The notes under the pieces are model-generated. The model did no database searches. It was given only the letters and a program-made list of their open reading frames with translations, and was not told the origin of the DNA. A program made the position numbers and the translations under genes. A DNA stretch of 64,000 nt, taken from NCBI GenBank assembly GCA_016169945.1, contig JADLSH010000254.1:992001-1056000 (forward strand), read 5' to 3'. Positions within the stretch are counted from its first letter, which is position 1; every line of letters starts with the position of its first letter. Shown piece by piece: positions 14,217 through 26,039 of this stretch. Source of the DNA: Trachythela sp. YZ-2020 (Eukaryota; Cnidaria; Anthozoa; Malacalcyonacea; Clavulariidae).

Positions 14217-15298
14217 TTCTCCATCAAATATAAACTATATTTCTTTCATATTTTAAGCAAAAAGTACGAGAAAAGTAGAATTATAGTTTTTCGTTCAGAA
14301 TTCTCATACTATTGTTTACATATGTCGCTATGGCGACTGAAAAAAGCCCCGGGGTATAAAATTCCGATGGGGGAAAGTTTCCATGACTGCAGAGATTTAG
14401 CATAAGTATGCTAGTTTAGCATAATTTCATCATTTGGAGACGTGTATTAGCATAATGAAAATACCCAATACTGGTTATTTGTCGCCAAATTAATGCGCTC
14501 AGCAGTCAGATTAGTCACTAGTCTTGTATTCTTGCTCTATTTCTCATTACCATGAGCCATGACGATTGACGATTATGACATCTTGGCCTGGCTTAGCCTG
14601 CGAGCCGGCTCTCTGGGTAGGCTTGAAGCATGTGCTTGAAGTTGAATTTATTCCACTGACATTTATTCTGTGCTCATGCTGCATGGTTTTTACCTGAAGT
14701 TTGCAAGAATAAAGATCCCAGCGGCACTGTAGCTTGTTTAAAATGCTTTACAAATTAATAGTAACATTTTAAAGTAAATTTAAACGGATTCCGCTTTTTT
14801 AGCATAATTTATCTCAATTTAGCATAATTTAGTCGTTGTATAGCATAATTAATTTTTAGAATCTGGTCACTGAATTTTCTGGCAGGGCACTTTCATCTAT
14901 CCTTAAAAATAGGACTTTTGCATTCATAAATTATTAGTATAGGAAATAGCACGGTTCGAGAAGTATTAATGAAAAATTGCACGCGTGTATTTCGCCAAAC
15001 ACGGTAATTTACTGTAAATGAACTTGTAATTACACGGTAAACACGGTAATTTACTGTAAACATGGTAATTTACTGTAAGGACATTTTCTAGTACAAAGAA
15101 TAAAACATTAAAATTTTATAGTTGTTTTTGGCCTTTTCTTGCTTCTATTTTTTATTTAAAATTGATGTTTTACTGTTTCTAAATTTCTTTCTATGCTTTA
15201 TTTGTGCTTTTAATCCACAAGTGGACAAACAAAAGCGTACCCCCTCTCAAGATTTTAAGGAAAATCCCCCCTGGATTTGCCACATAAACAAAGCAAAA
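14217..15298. promoter_or_regulatory. Divergent intergenic region, PPP1R42/SLC35B3
   Basis: About 1.1 kb between the two start codons, read in opposite directions. A triple repeat of ACGGTAATTTACTGTAA (about 15000-15078) lies near the SLC35B3 side. A polypyrimidine tract before an AG at about 15222 could be the acceptor of a 5' UTR intron. No CpG-rich core promoter is obvious. Confidence 0.4.
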
Positions 15299-18200
15299 AT
15301 GTTCCAAGTTTCTGCAAGTGCAAAAGCGAAGAAATACGGAAACTTCAATATCCTTCATAAAAGCGATTCAAATCCAAAATCAATGAGTATTAAGGTTGAA
15401 GGTTTAGATCGAGGAAGCAACATTTCAGGACAATATGGCTCTGAGAGGACGCCAAATGCTTCAAAACAACAACTTGTTATTATTGGAGTGTCACTTGATC
15501 ACTTATCTAGAAATACACAGCTATTTATTTGTTGTGCTGGAGTGTTTGTCTTTTATTTAGTCTATGGTTATCTACAGGTAAATATGTATTTTAACTGCGT
15601 TTTATGCGCTGAGCCTTGTCAAAAGTCAAAAGCATCATGGAAGGAAAGCAATTAAGTTGACAGCCTTGCATGAGTGCATTATGCATGTCAGGGCTGCCAC
15701 ACTCAATATATACCCCATTTTCACCTAATACGAATGCTAAAAATCCCTACGTCTCCCCTACATCTCAAATTCCATTTTCCCCTACGTTCCCCTACAAATA
15801 TCATATTTCCCCCATAATTTCCCCTAAATATCTCATTTTGCTAATGCAAATATTTCGGTTATAATTTCATGTCTAGTAAGCTGACATAATTGTTTTGCCG
15901 TTGCGGGTTCATTATTTTATACACAAACTATTAAAGGCGAGGCGGAAAAGCAATTAAGATTAGTGTCTACTGTCAAGATAATTAAGGCGTGTTCATATAT
16001 AGTTCAGTGGGCGTGTTAATGTAATTGTACAAAAATAACATAATTCTAGGAAATTTAAGGTTAATGTTATTGCGGTATGAAAGATTAAATCTAGGCGAGT
16101 CTAGATTGTTCAGAAGTCTAAATGTTCCAAAGTTATTTATGTCCTTGTGCAAAAACAGCATATTTTGCATGTGCCAAACCTTGATGTAAGTAAGCCCCCA
16201 CTCTCCCCTACAATTTACTTGTTTTCCCCGTAGGTATCCCCTACCCCCTACAAAACTCAATAATCCCCTACCGTAGGGGAAATCCCCTACGAGTGGCAGC
16301 CTTGTGCATGTATCAGCAGCTTCCCCCTGGGGTCGACCCCCGGGGACCCAGGGGGATTGGTCTTCTTACCCAGTCAAACCTTAGCAAATTCCCCTGGGTA
16401 TGAGGTACAGGTATTAAATACAATCCCCAAGGGCAGTATCTTTTTTTCAATCCTATATCAAGTTACACAGCCAGTTGCATTTAGGGGTATAAACTCTCGT
16501 TTATTGACTGACTTATCAACACTAAAAACATCAACAATGACTTGTAGCAAAAGATAGAAAATATATAATATGAATGGCCCTAGACCAATCCTATAAATTC
16601 ATAATAAATTCAAAGCGTCCAAGTCACATTCGGGAGTTTCAAAATCAGAATCCCCTGGGTACTTTCCCATGGGTTTTCAGCTTGAGAACCAAATTTGACT
16701 TTTCCCCCACCCCCATGGGACACAAACACTTGGCAAATGCCTCTGGGTTCCCGCGGGATCCCCGGGGGTCGACCTCAGGGGGAAGCCACTGATATGTGCA
16801 TTATATTTGCCTCCCCCCATTTATAACCTTTCTTTCCAAATTGCATCAAGTGGGTTCCACTTTTAGTAATGATTGCAGTGTGTGATACCAGCCTTCGTAA
16901 TTCGCCTTGGCTCTTGGCAAATGCCAAGATATATTGAAAACATTCTGACTTGCCTCGGTAAAAAATCTGCCAATTTTGCCAAGTCAAAAAAGTGAATTAC
17001 AAGGACTGAATATACAGTCAGATCTCTCTAATATGGACACTGATTGAGGAACACAGCAACATGTCCATATTGGAGAGGTGTCTGATTTATATAGAAGTTC
17101 TTTAAAACAAAATATGAGAGAATTATGTGTGTCAGGACATTTGAAACTGCCCATATTAGCAAGGCATCCATATTAGAATGTCCGTATGTCTCATTGTGTC
17201 CATATAATTTTTCTTAACATTGTGAGACAAGGAGCTATTACTATTCACACTCATTTTGATGTTTTTAGGAACTGATCTTTAGTTTAGAAGGTTTTCAACC
17301 ATTTGGTTGGTATTTGACTTTAGTTCAGTTTGCATGTTACGGAATATTTGGAATTATTGAAAGCAACTGGCGGAAAGAATTTAATAGGAGGTTTGTTGAA
17401 TAAATAACCAGTATATAAAAATGTGTAGCCTAAAGGTTACAGCAAAAATTAGTCACCCAGAAATTATAATTATTTCATTATATGCACATATCTTGTATGC
17501 TTGTTGTACCTATTTTTATGTTCTAGATGGTATTATAATTATGTGACTTGTCAAGTGAAAATGTGTGTCACACAAACAGGGGCATAGCAAGTGTATCATA
17601 AGTGGGAGGGTGCAGGCTCTATATTTGCCGACAAAATGCGCATGGTTTTGATGTGTTATCTTAAGAAATTGTTAAGAAATAGGAAATTTGCCAACATTTT
17701 TCTGACAGGTCAACATTTGGGGGTGCACCACCCCCGCACCACCCCCCTGCATCCCGATTTCGCTACTCCCCTTCGTTATCCCCCTTTCGCTACCTCACTT
17801 TCGCTACCTCCCTTTCGCTATGCCTCTGCACACAAATTTTAGATACAAACTTGTAAGAAAGTTTGAATATCCTGAAAAGATTTTGGGTAACATGACAATT
17901 AAGATCCAATTATCTTTGCGAGATCTTCTTATATCTTTAGTTACCAATTAGATCTTGCCAAGATCTTTTACCTGCGATGTAAAAAAAGATTTCACCAGAT
18001 ATTATATAGATTTGACTATTATGTCTTCAGGATTCCACTACAAACTTATATTCTGCTGGCATTTTTGACTGTATCAACAATGGGGCTTTCAAACACATCT
18101 TTGGGATATCTTAATTATCCCACACAAGTGAGTCTATAAATATATGGTCAAATGTTTAATTATCAATCATTAATGATTTTTAATAATTATTGTATTTTAA

Positions 18201-20924
18201 TGTATATATTATGCAGGTCATATTCAAATGTTGTAAACTTATTCCAGTCATGATAGGTGGAGTTTTAATACAAGGTACATTCAGTTCAAGTGGCTTAATT
18301 GCTATAATTGACTTTTAACACTTAGCATTAGAACAGTGCCATCCAGTCACAATCCAGTGATCAGAATGTTCCATTGTATTTTCACTGTTTCACTGCAAAA
18401 GGCCTATTTTTGACCAATTTTCTGTTTTAGGGAAAAGATATGGTCTTGTGGATGTAGGAGCTTGTGTTTTGATGAGTGTCGGTTTGATTTTGTTCACATT
18501 AGCTGACAGTGAAATTTCTCCAAGATTTGACCATACTGGTTAGTTGTGAAGAGTGTAACACATTTGTACAGTCTTGTAGTACTGTAATATAGAGTATAAC
18601 ACATTTGTAACTCAGAGTATAACACATTTGTACAGTCTTGTAGTACTGTAATTCGCCTTGGCCTTGAGCAAACCAGAAAACATTGTTTCTTTTCTACTTT
18701 TCAATCAGGTGTTATATTAATCACACTGGCTCTATGTGCTGACGCAATGATTGGGAATGTTCAAGAAAAAGCAATGAAAACCTATTCAAGTACTAACACA
18801 GAAGTGGTATTAGGCCTTTGATTGATTGATTTGTATTGATTACAGTCGAACCTCTTTTTAGGAGCACCTTTCTAATACCTACACCTCTCTAATACGAACA
18901 CCTCTCTAATATGAACACCTCCCTAATATGAACACCTCTCTAATACAAACACCTCTCTAATACAAATACCTCTCTAATACGAACACCTCTCTAATACGAA
19001 CACCTCTCTAATATGAACACCTCTCTAATATGGACACCTCTCTAATACGAACACCTCTCTAATATGAACACCTCTCTAATATGGACACCTCTCTAATACA
19101 AACACCTCTCTAATACAAATACCTCTCTAATACGAACACCTCTCTAATAAGAACACCTCTCTAATATGAACACCACTCTAATACGAACACCTACCTCTCT
19201 AATGTGGACACATTGCTCTGTTCCATCAGTGTTCATATTTGGGAGATTCTATTATACTAACCTTTCTTTAATCTTATCATCACATATAGATATTATTTTC
19301 CTATGGTATTGGATTCTTCTATATATTGGGTGGATTAGCAATCTCTGGTGGTTTAAGAGAACCGTTTGAGTTTTGTGCTCAAGTAAGTGGATACAACTCA
19401 CTACAAACTTCTGCTGGTATAAATGGTTCAAAGCAACTACCAGGCCTAGAAGTACTGTCCAAGGTTCTATCCCTGAAATATAAGTCTAACTATAGTTTCA
19501 ACTCAGTCGCATGTGAAAAGAATACTTCCACTTTGATTCTACCAAACAACGCAGGTTTCCTTGCGGTATTCCGCCGTTTCTTTTTGCATGAAGTAACACT
19601 GGACCAACAAGAGATGGCTTTTACTGGACCTCTAATGAGAACAGTTCAGAACTGGTTGAGCTATCCAGTATATATAAAGTTAAACTTCAAAGATTTTCTT
19701 GCACTTCACTTGGTTGAACTAGAATACTGGGTTTGGTGGATAATCCAAGTGAGTAGATATATACACAATCTAAGACCCAACCAGGAACGGTTGCGAAAAA
19801 TGCAACACTAGGTCCTCTGGCAGGAATTGAACCCACGGCCCTGCGATTCTACGGTCCGTGGGTTCAATTCCTGCCAGAGGACTTAGTGTTGCATTTTTCG
19901 CAACCGTTCCTGGTTAGGTCTTAAAATTGTGTATATATCTACTCACTTGGATTATCCACCAAACGCAGTATTCCAGTATAAATAAAGTTAGTTTAGTTTA
20001 GGTTTCCTCCTGTAGTAACACTGGATCAATAAGAGATGGCCCTTACTGGACCTCTAGGAAGAACATTTTAGAACTGATAGAGCTATCCAGTATAAATATA
20101 GTTAGTTTAGTTTAGGTTTCCTCCTGTAGTAACACTGGACCAAGAAGAGATTAACCTTACTGGACCTCTAGGGAGAACAGTTTAGAACTGATAGAGCTAT
20201 CCAGTATATATAAACTTGGTTTAGTTAATGGTTTAAAAATTCGCTACTTTTGTTTCAACCTCAGTATTTGTTTTCCAGCATCCGGGACATACGTATGGTC
20301 TAGCGGTGATTTTTTCTCTCACTGGATATCTGGGGATTGCATTTGTTTTGTCTTTGGTCAAATGTTTTGGTGCGCTGCTCGCTGTTACAGGTAACAAAAC
20401 TTTTCAAAAATATCCTAAGATTGGATCCGGGTTGTGGCTGGAAAACACTTTGAAACGCGTTTAAAATGATAAGGACCGCGGTTCGAACACAAGTGAAACG
20501 CAATTCGAACGCAACCAAGGACGCGTTCGGTTCCGCACGCGTTTTCTGAACTTCAGCTAATCATGTTTACTCGACTGTCATATAACAACCTAGTGACTTG
20601 TATTTTCATATTTTAGTTACTACATGTCGGAAAGCCATAACTATTGTCTTGTCTTTCATGTTTTTTACTAAGCCATTTACATTTCGGTAAGTTGCATATT
20701 AATTATTTGAGACTACTTTATTAGTTCACCCTAAATAGTGTTCATTATTTCAATACTAAAAATTCAACTTTTCTGCTACTAGATACGTTTGGTCAGGTGC
20801 TATTGTTCTCCTTGGTATTGCATTGAACGTGTACAGTAAAAATAAAGATAAAGCGGACGCCATGTTGTGGCGATATTGGATGAGATTGTCAAAAAGAAAG
20901 CAAGCTCTTTCACAAGAAATATAG
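15299..20924 (+). CDS. SLC35B3: SLC35B3-type PAPS transporter
   Basis: Ten exons: 15299-15577, 17269-17390, 18031-18127, 18217-18274, 18431-18538, 18709-18806, 19290-19382, 20279-20390, 20617-20686, 20783-20924. They sum to 1179 nt (392 aa; the human protein is about 400). The protein is a multi-pass Golgi transporter bringing 3'-phosphoadenylyl sulfate into the lumen for sulfation. Family blocks visible are LFICCAGVFVFYLVYGYLQE, GFQPFGWYLTLVQF, LGYLNYPTQVIFKCCKLIPV, YGLVDVGACVLMSVGLILFT, HPGHTYGLAVIFSLTGYLGI and TVTTCRKAITIVLSFMFFTK. The chosen ATG (15299) is the first in the frame; the frame is open further upstream to 15122 but reads as T-rich intron-like sequence, so the 5' end may differ. 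Introns carry several hAT MITEs, a 17-bp array and a palindromic SINE pair. Confidence 0.95.
15689..16304. mobile_element. hAT-like element rich in CCCCTAC, 616 bp
   Basis: Ends CAGGGCTGCCAC and GTGGCAGCCTTG are inverted. The flanks share TGCATGT (15682-15688 and 16305-16311), 7 bp of what may have been an 8-bp duplication. The left part contains AATCCCTACGTCTCCCC and repeated TTCCCCTACGTTCCCC. A partial copy lies at 56090-56275. It is in SLC35B3 intron 1. Confidence 0.7.
16314..16791. mobile_element. Inverted-repeat element with GGTCGACC ends, 478 bp
   Basis: The left end contains GCTTCCCCCTGGGGTCGACC and CCCGGGGA; the right end is the inverse with a few changes. The inverted match begins at CAG and closes at CTG. 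It sits 9 bp after the previous element. No exact duplication is seen, so superfamily is unsettled; the CAG start fits hAT. Confidence 0.6.
17015..17220. repeat. Pogo/Tigger-like MITE remnant
   Basis: CAGTCAGATCTCTCTAATAT and the nearby inverse ATATTGGAGAGGTGTC resemble pogo-type termini. More degenerate CCATATTAG copies follow to about 17220. It lies immediately upstream of SLC35B3 exon 2. Confidence 0.5.
17577..17828. mobile_element. Non-autonomous hAT element, 252 bp
   Basis: Inverted ends CAGGGGCATAGC and GCTATGCCTCTG are flanked by a perfect 8-bp duplication CACACAAA (17569-17576 and 17829-17836). The inside carries TTTCGCTACC repeats and CACCCCC blocks. It is in SLC35B3 intron 2. Confidence 0.85.
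18844..19215. repeat. 17-bp minisatellite derived from a pogo-like terminus
   Basis: About twenty copies of CACCTCTCTAATAYGAA run head to tail through SLC35B3 intron 6. The array starts with CAGTCGAACCTCTTTTTAGG at 18844, which looks like a pogo/Tigger inverted terminus, and ends in ATGTGGACACATTG. The array therefore seems to have grown out of a transposon end. Confidence 0.8.
19722..19972. repeat. Head-to-head SINE palindrome, about 250 bp
   Basis: Two arms of about 120 bp are nearly perfect inverse copies centred near 19847. Each contains the SINE tail GTTGCATTTTTCGCAACCGT and the head segment CTGCCAGAGGACCTA or its variant. The same SINE tail recurs at 43350-43380 and, inverted, at 59508-59540. 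It lies in SLC35B3 intron 7 and could form a long RNA hairpin in the pre-mRNA. Confidence 0.8.
19973..20220. repeat. Tandem unit of about 120 bp
   Basis: Two clear copies contain TTTAGGTTTCCTCCTGTAGT, ACTGGACCTCTAGG and AGAGCTATCCAGTAT. A more diverged copy precedes the SINE palindrome at about 19555-19690. The same unit lies beside the SINE tail at 59570-59780, so it belongs to one composite repeat family. Confidence 0.75.
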
Positions 20925-21033
20925 ATAATTTTATTCGAAATGGGTTGACACAAAATCGTGAAGAGAAAATGACATAATATTTCAACTGTTTCAAGTGGTT
21001 ACGCATTCTTTTCCCGCGCCCCTCTCCTCTTTA
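20925..21033. other. SLC35B3 3' flank
   Basis: Short A+T-rich stretch after the stop, ending at the next MITE. No clear polyadenylation site is identified. Confidence 0.4.
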
Positions 21034-21524
21034 CTCTCGGTTTCAGTTTGCTTTTCAAAACGCGATTCTAATATTAGTTCAAAATTACGTAACGTTGTTG
21101 TTTAATTATTAAATTAACAAATAAATTACACAACAAATTCTCCATTTAATGCAAAAGTTGAAATTAAATTGCGTTTAAAACTAGGTTCCAAAGCAAAGTA
21201 CGTTTCGTTACGACAACAGACATTAGAACAAAAGTACAGTGTTAAAAAAACAAAAAAAAGTCTTTTAGAAAAAATTAAATATTCGAGAGAAAATTGGAAA
21301 CGTTTGGATATCAGGGAAAGTATAGCTGCAAAATAAAGCAATGTCACAATGCTAACAAACGCACCTAATGGTTTTCAGAGTTTGAGCAACAAAACATCAA
21401 ACAAATTTCAACATAAATTTTGGAACATTTGTTGTGTAATTTAAAGTTTGAATAATTAGTTAATAATATTTAAATTTGAACTAATATTAGAATCGCGTTT
21501 TGAAAAGCAAACTGAAACCGAGAG
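21034..21524. mobile_element. Tc1/mariner-like foldback MITE, 491 bp
   Basis: Arms of about 50 bp containing CTCTCGGTTTCAGTTTGC and AACGCGATTCTAATATTAG are exact inverses. TA lies on both sides (21032-21033 and 21525-21526). There is no transposase inside. Confidence 0.85.
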
Positions 21525-21959
21525 TAACAAGATTAAAGATGTTTGGATGTAACTTAAGGTGGTTCCCTGCAGTTATTATTAAAACAAGGGGTGAAAATGT
21601 GCTCTCCCTATTGCAACACATATCTTCATGTTTGTGAAATATATAGTTGCTTTTTGGGTAATAACTAATAATATAACTGTTATGTGTCCAACCTATGGGT
21701 TCTAAATATACCACAGTCGCGTTGCTATGGCAACAATAGCGTATGAACTATTGTAGTCATATCCTATAAATGGGACAAAAAATAAAATTACTTGAATTTC
21801 CTTCGGTGAATTTTTTTAAAAAAATGCAAGTAAATTTGGAATACTAAACGGAACATTATATCAAAAAATTAAGGTAGGTTATAGGATAAGTTTTTTAGAT
21901 ATTTGCAAATTTCTATTCTGAGAAAACTTATCTATAAATTTTTCTAAAATTTGGATATA

Positions 21960-22259
21960 TTAAAAAAGGCGACTTGTAAGTTCACTAAAAATTTCACCGA
22001 AGGAAATTAAAACTAAAGCCATTAAGCCACGCACAAAACTTACGCGGGCAAACAGAATTTCATTTCGACAAGATCGGCATCTGCGCATGTCCTTGTCTTT
22101 CGCGTGACACTCGCTGGCTGTAAAACAGGCCGTTTTTTTCCGAAATGGTGTACAATTGCGAGCAAAATTCTCTTCGTTTTCGTTACCCTTGGCTTGTTGG
22201 ACCCAAGATTGTTTTGTTGGTGGTCTTTTTCTGGTCTGGTTTGTCGGTGATTTACCCAT
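21960..22259 (-). CDS. Unrecognised 99-aa ORF in the outer transposable element
   Basis: The ATG at 22259 opens a basic, cysteine-containing peptide: MGKSPTNQTRKRPPTKQ at the start, then a Cys-rich stretch with CHAKDKDMRRCRSC, then a hydrophobic C-terminus. I do not recognise it. It could be an accessory ORF or a remnant exon of the TTAA element, or a chance ORF. No other support is available from the sequence. Confidence 0.25.
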   Translation of the reverse strand: MGKSPTNQTRKRPPTKQSWVQQAKGNENEENFARNCTPFRKKTACFTASECHAKDKDMRRCRSCRNEILFARVSFVRGLMALVLISFGEIFSELTSRLF

Positions 22260-22683
22260 TGAATTAATCCAACGTCTCTTAAATTTGTTTTTATTGTTGA
22301 AATCGGTATGAAAACTTTTCAAAATATTCAAACAATTCCAAATTTTCGTAAGATAACTCGTAAGTCATAACTGTCTGTACTGTAGTTGTATGCAGTAGGT
22401 TTTAAACTTCTGATTGCTTTAAAGAATTATATTACTCTGACAGTTCTAGACTGCCTTGAGCAGAGTATAAAATATCATAATGATATTTTTAGCATTTTTA
22501 GTCTGCAATAAGTCGAAGATTTTGAACATTATAAAAGATAATACTGAACGTAAATACGTAAAAAACATACTAAAAGAAAGCTTAGAAACTGGTTAACAAC
22601 ATACGTACTGCTTGAATTTCAAAGATTTACGATTATAATGAAAAAAGGTTGTGGTTTCTTCGCAGAAAAGTACGGTGGCCCAG

Positions 22684-23006
22684 AGGTGCAATACACAAAC
22701 ACAAAACCGAATACACGAACGCAAATTGAAATACACAAACGCAAATTCAAATACACGAACGCAAAACCAAATACACAAATGCAAAATCAAATACATGAAC
22801 GCAAAACCAAATACACGAACGCAAATTGAAATACACAAACGCAAATTCAAATACACGAACGCAAAACCAAATACACAAATGCAAAATCAAATACATGAAC
22901 GCAAAACCAAATACACGAACGCAAAACCAAATACACGAACGCAAAACCAATACACGAACGCAAAACCAAATACACGAACGCAAATTGAAATACACGAACG
23001 CAAATC
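22684..23006. repeat. Left subterminal array of a 20-bp repeat
   Basis: About sixteen copies of AAATACACGAACGCAAAACC with variants (GCAAATTGAA, CACAAATGCAAAATC). The unit lacks stop codons in all frames, so long artefact ORFs appear on both strands. It mirrors the array at 30373-30810. Such subterminal repeats often bind transposase. Confidence 0.9.
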
Positions 23007-23181
23007 CACTGGGTCTTCAAGCCATGCAAATGGTTTAAATGATAACAAACCACTAAGTTTTAAAGATTATATGCAAAGGAAGTGTGATGATGAAGATGTG
23101 TCGTTCTTCGATATACAAAAGAGAAAAAAGATTGATCGTTTTATGTCAACAAAGAAAGGGAAGAAGGATGAGACTGTCAAG

Positions 23182-24751
23182 GTACAGTAGTTTCCAATTT
23201 AGTACTAGTGTGACCAGGTTTTTTGAGGGGCAATTACCATACCTTCCCCGCAAGCCGATTCTGCATCCCCATTGGCTAGTATCCCCAAAAATTGCCTTGT
23301 GGTAACTCGTGAAACTAACTAAATACTGTAGGTTGCTATGGTTGTTTACCATTTACATGGAAATTCCGGTAATTCTAGATGAAAAGTAAATGGAACACCA
23401 GTTTCTGGTTGGTCCGCTCGAAAAATTTCCGGTTTGAATGGGTTGCCTAAAAAGGTTGTCCTCTTTTTCCAGTTTCCATATAATAAAATAAATAAATACC
23501 CACACAGAGCCTGGGCTACTGTGCATAATTTTGGCCAAAATGATGTGTAAATTGCACACCGTTAATTCGAACCCTGTCACCTTGGTACATTAGTGGTAGC
23601 TAGTGGAATGCTGGACATTATTGCTATTTAATCATCTTAATTTTAGTCAACATGTCCAAAATATCCTTTAAAGACAATATTTACAATCAAAACAACAAAG
23701 ACAGATGAATAGATTGTATGATATTGTGCATGCCAAGTTTTAGTAGAACTTATTATTGTATTTCAATATCAAAATGCATTTTGTTTTTGGTTGCCATCTT
23801 GGGAAACAAATTGTGTCCCCCAGGATAGTGGTCAAAATGCAATTGTAACTTGCTCATGGCTAAATGTTATTCATTTCTGATAAAACTAAGGGCATGAATA
23901 GTATTAAACCATCTCTACCATAGGCAGCCCACTTATCGTACAAATTTACATAAAAACGCAGCGAATTGACGTATAGTATAAATTACATAAGGTTGGTAAG
24001 TCTTTGAACTATTTCCCATACACACACGAAATATATCCGTAGTTTATTAATTTTACTAACCTGTCTGTAACTTTTCTTGTCAAAGTACAGCTTTAAATGT
24101 TGATAAATTAACGAAAGTTTACGGTGTTTTGTCAAACAAAATTTCTGCAACTATGCCCGCATCCTGTTACTGGACAAATTTTTAAAATAAAATTTGGTTG
24201 TTTATTAATTGGCTCTTCAATGTTCATAGCCAACGAACAACCAATCAACAATGAATCAACATTGAAGAACCAATGAACAACAATTTAAATGAGATTTTGA
24301 ATGTGCATATATTTGTATTCTAGTACATACAGACCAATTGAATTATTGACTTTTTTCTCCACAACTGTGCAAGGTTAAACAAACTTCAAAAACTAATTAA
24401 TAAATCATGAAGAAAATTAGAAAGAACGCCATGTTTAATTAATGAGTGTTTTATATCTGATAAAGATTTCTCCTGATTTGCATAAGTTTAACTTTGATTT
24501 CCTCAGCTCAGATAGTGTTTATTTTCGAAATTACTTCGCCAATGTGCTGAAGAAACCGATTCGTTTTTGAAGCTATTTAAAATACTCGCAGTACATATCA
24601 TATCACATCTAAAACACTACTACGTCTGTGATTATACGTCTTGTGTTTTATATATGATAAAACCTGCTGCTCGTGTTTTAAATATTACATAATGAAATAG
24701 TTACATTTAAAACACAGTGTAATTAACCCAGATTGTGCATATCCATTGTAG
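23182..24751. other. First intron of the transposon HECT-like gene
   Basis: A+T-rich; contains short repeats such as CAACGAACAACCAATCAAC and a nearby inverse near 24230-24285. No further bounded element is seen. Confidence 0.4.
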
Positions 24752-25128
24752 ATTAACATTGGAATTGTGGAGTTGGAGGGAAAGCACCTTAGAATAAAAA
24801 GAGGGTCTCTTCTTCCAATCGATGTTAAAAAATCGGATTCTCATGTTATTGTGAAAAATGCTGGGGTAGAGAAGCAACTTGCTCACAACAAGCAACTTAG
24901 AGATGAAGAAAATAATAATTGGGTTCTGTTATATCCAGATATGGACACAGTGTTATATTTACCAGGAACAAAAGAATCATTTTCAGTTGAAAAGTACAAG
25001 GAGTCACTTGGAAGGCCATATAGCCGAGTGAATTTGTACATTTGCAAAATGCTGGATTATGAAAGTATGTACTATATTATGTAATTATTTCTATATTGAA
25101 TTTAGTAATTACTGTTATTTTATAACGT

Positions 25129-26039
25129 CAGGGCGTACATATCGATTTTGTTTGAGGGGATGTATAGCCAAAATGAGACCGACTGATGCACCGTCCTAAT
25201 ACGAGTGGCGCTGCCATGAGCCGAGCGCCACAGGCACGAGGTTTTTAGGGGTCCGGGGCATGCTCCCCCAGGAAACTTTTCAATCTAGAGTCCCTGAAAT
25301 GCCATTTCCTGGACTTTGGGGGAAAATTTTGCAGCATTTTGATGGTCAGAAAACACTTATAAATTGAGTACTACGTAATTTATGTTATTTATTAAGAATT
25401 TTACAAGAACGTACAAAGTACTGTGAATCTGTGAAATAATGTTTCTCGCTTTATCTAATTAGCATTAACAGCGTCTTCGCAAGTATGCAACCCACGCACG
25501 CGGCACATAAAATTCTGTTATTTTAATCATATCGAAAAATTCTGTTATTTTAATGATGAAGAACGCTGTCCAACAGTTGCCGAAGCGGGATTTTCGCTGA
25601 GTCGTATATTTGTAGACTATTAGACTATGTGCAAACGGTAACGTTTTTGAGCGTTTTCGTAGTGGCGTTTTCAACTTAAGCGTTTTGGCGCCTTGTTCAA
25701 ATTGATTGTTTTTCTCGCAACGTTTTCTGACAAGGCATGCATTTAGAAACGAAAACACTCGAAAACGTTACCATGTGCACATAGTCTTGTAATTACCGGT
25801 ATTACGTTAAAATACGATTTACGAGTAAACTCGCTCATCATAATCTTAATATCTTGTCATGATTGAAGTCGGTCTCCGAAACTATTTAGTCGGTCAATTG
25901 GTCAGTACGGTCACTGTTTGTTAGAACTTAGAATCGCATCTAATTAAACGATGCATAATGTTGAGACCGACTGCCCTCATTTCGAGACCGACTGGAGCAT
26001 GTGTCTGGGTAGTGTACCACCCCCACATTTACGCCCCTG
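25129..26039. mobile_element. Non-autonomous hAT element, 911 bp, inside the IS3EU-like transposon
   Basis: Ends CAGGGCGTACAT and ATTTACGCCCCTG are inverted. A perfect 8-bp duplication TATAACGT flanks it (25121-25128 and 26040-26047). It contains paired GAGACCGACTG motifs near both ends. It lies in the second intron of the HECT-like gene, so it arrived after the IS3EU-like transposon. Confidence 0.85.

Noticed and set aside
19383..19811. Extension of SLC35B3 exon 7 to 19811
   Set aside because: A consensus donor at 19383 and similarity to SLC35B3 resume only at 20279; the open stretch is repeat sequence.
21790..22005. MITE bounded by TTTCCTTCGGTGAA and its inverse
   Set aside because: The inverted match is only about 16 bp and no flanking duplication is clear.
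22651..23190. Long ORFs across the 20-bp arrays (also 30222-30933, both strands)
   Set aside because: The repeat unit contains no stop in any frame, so long repetitive peptides appear automatically; no ATG context or domain supports them.
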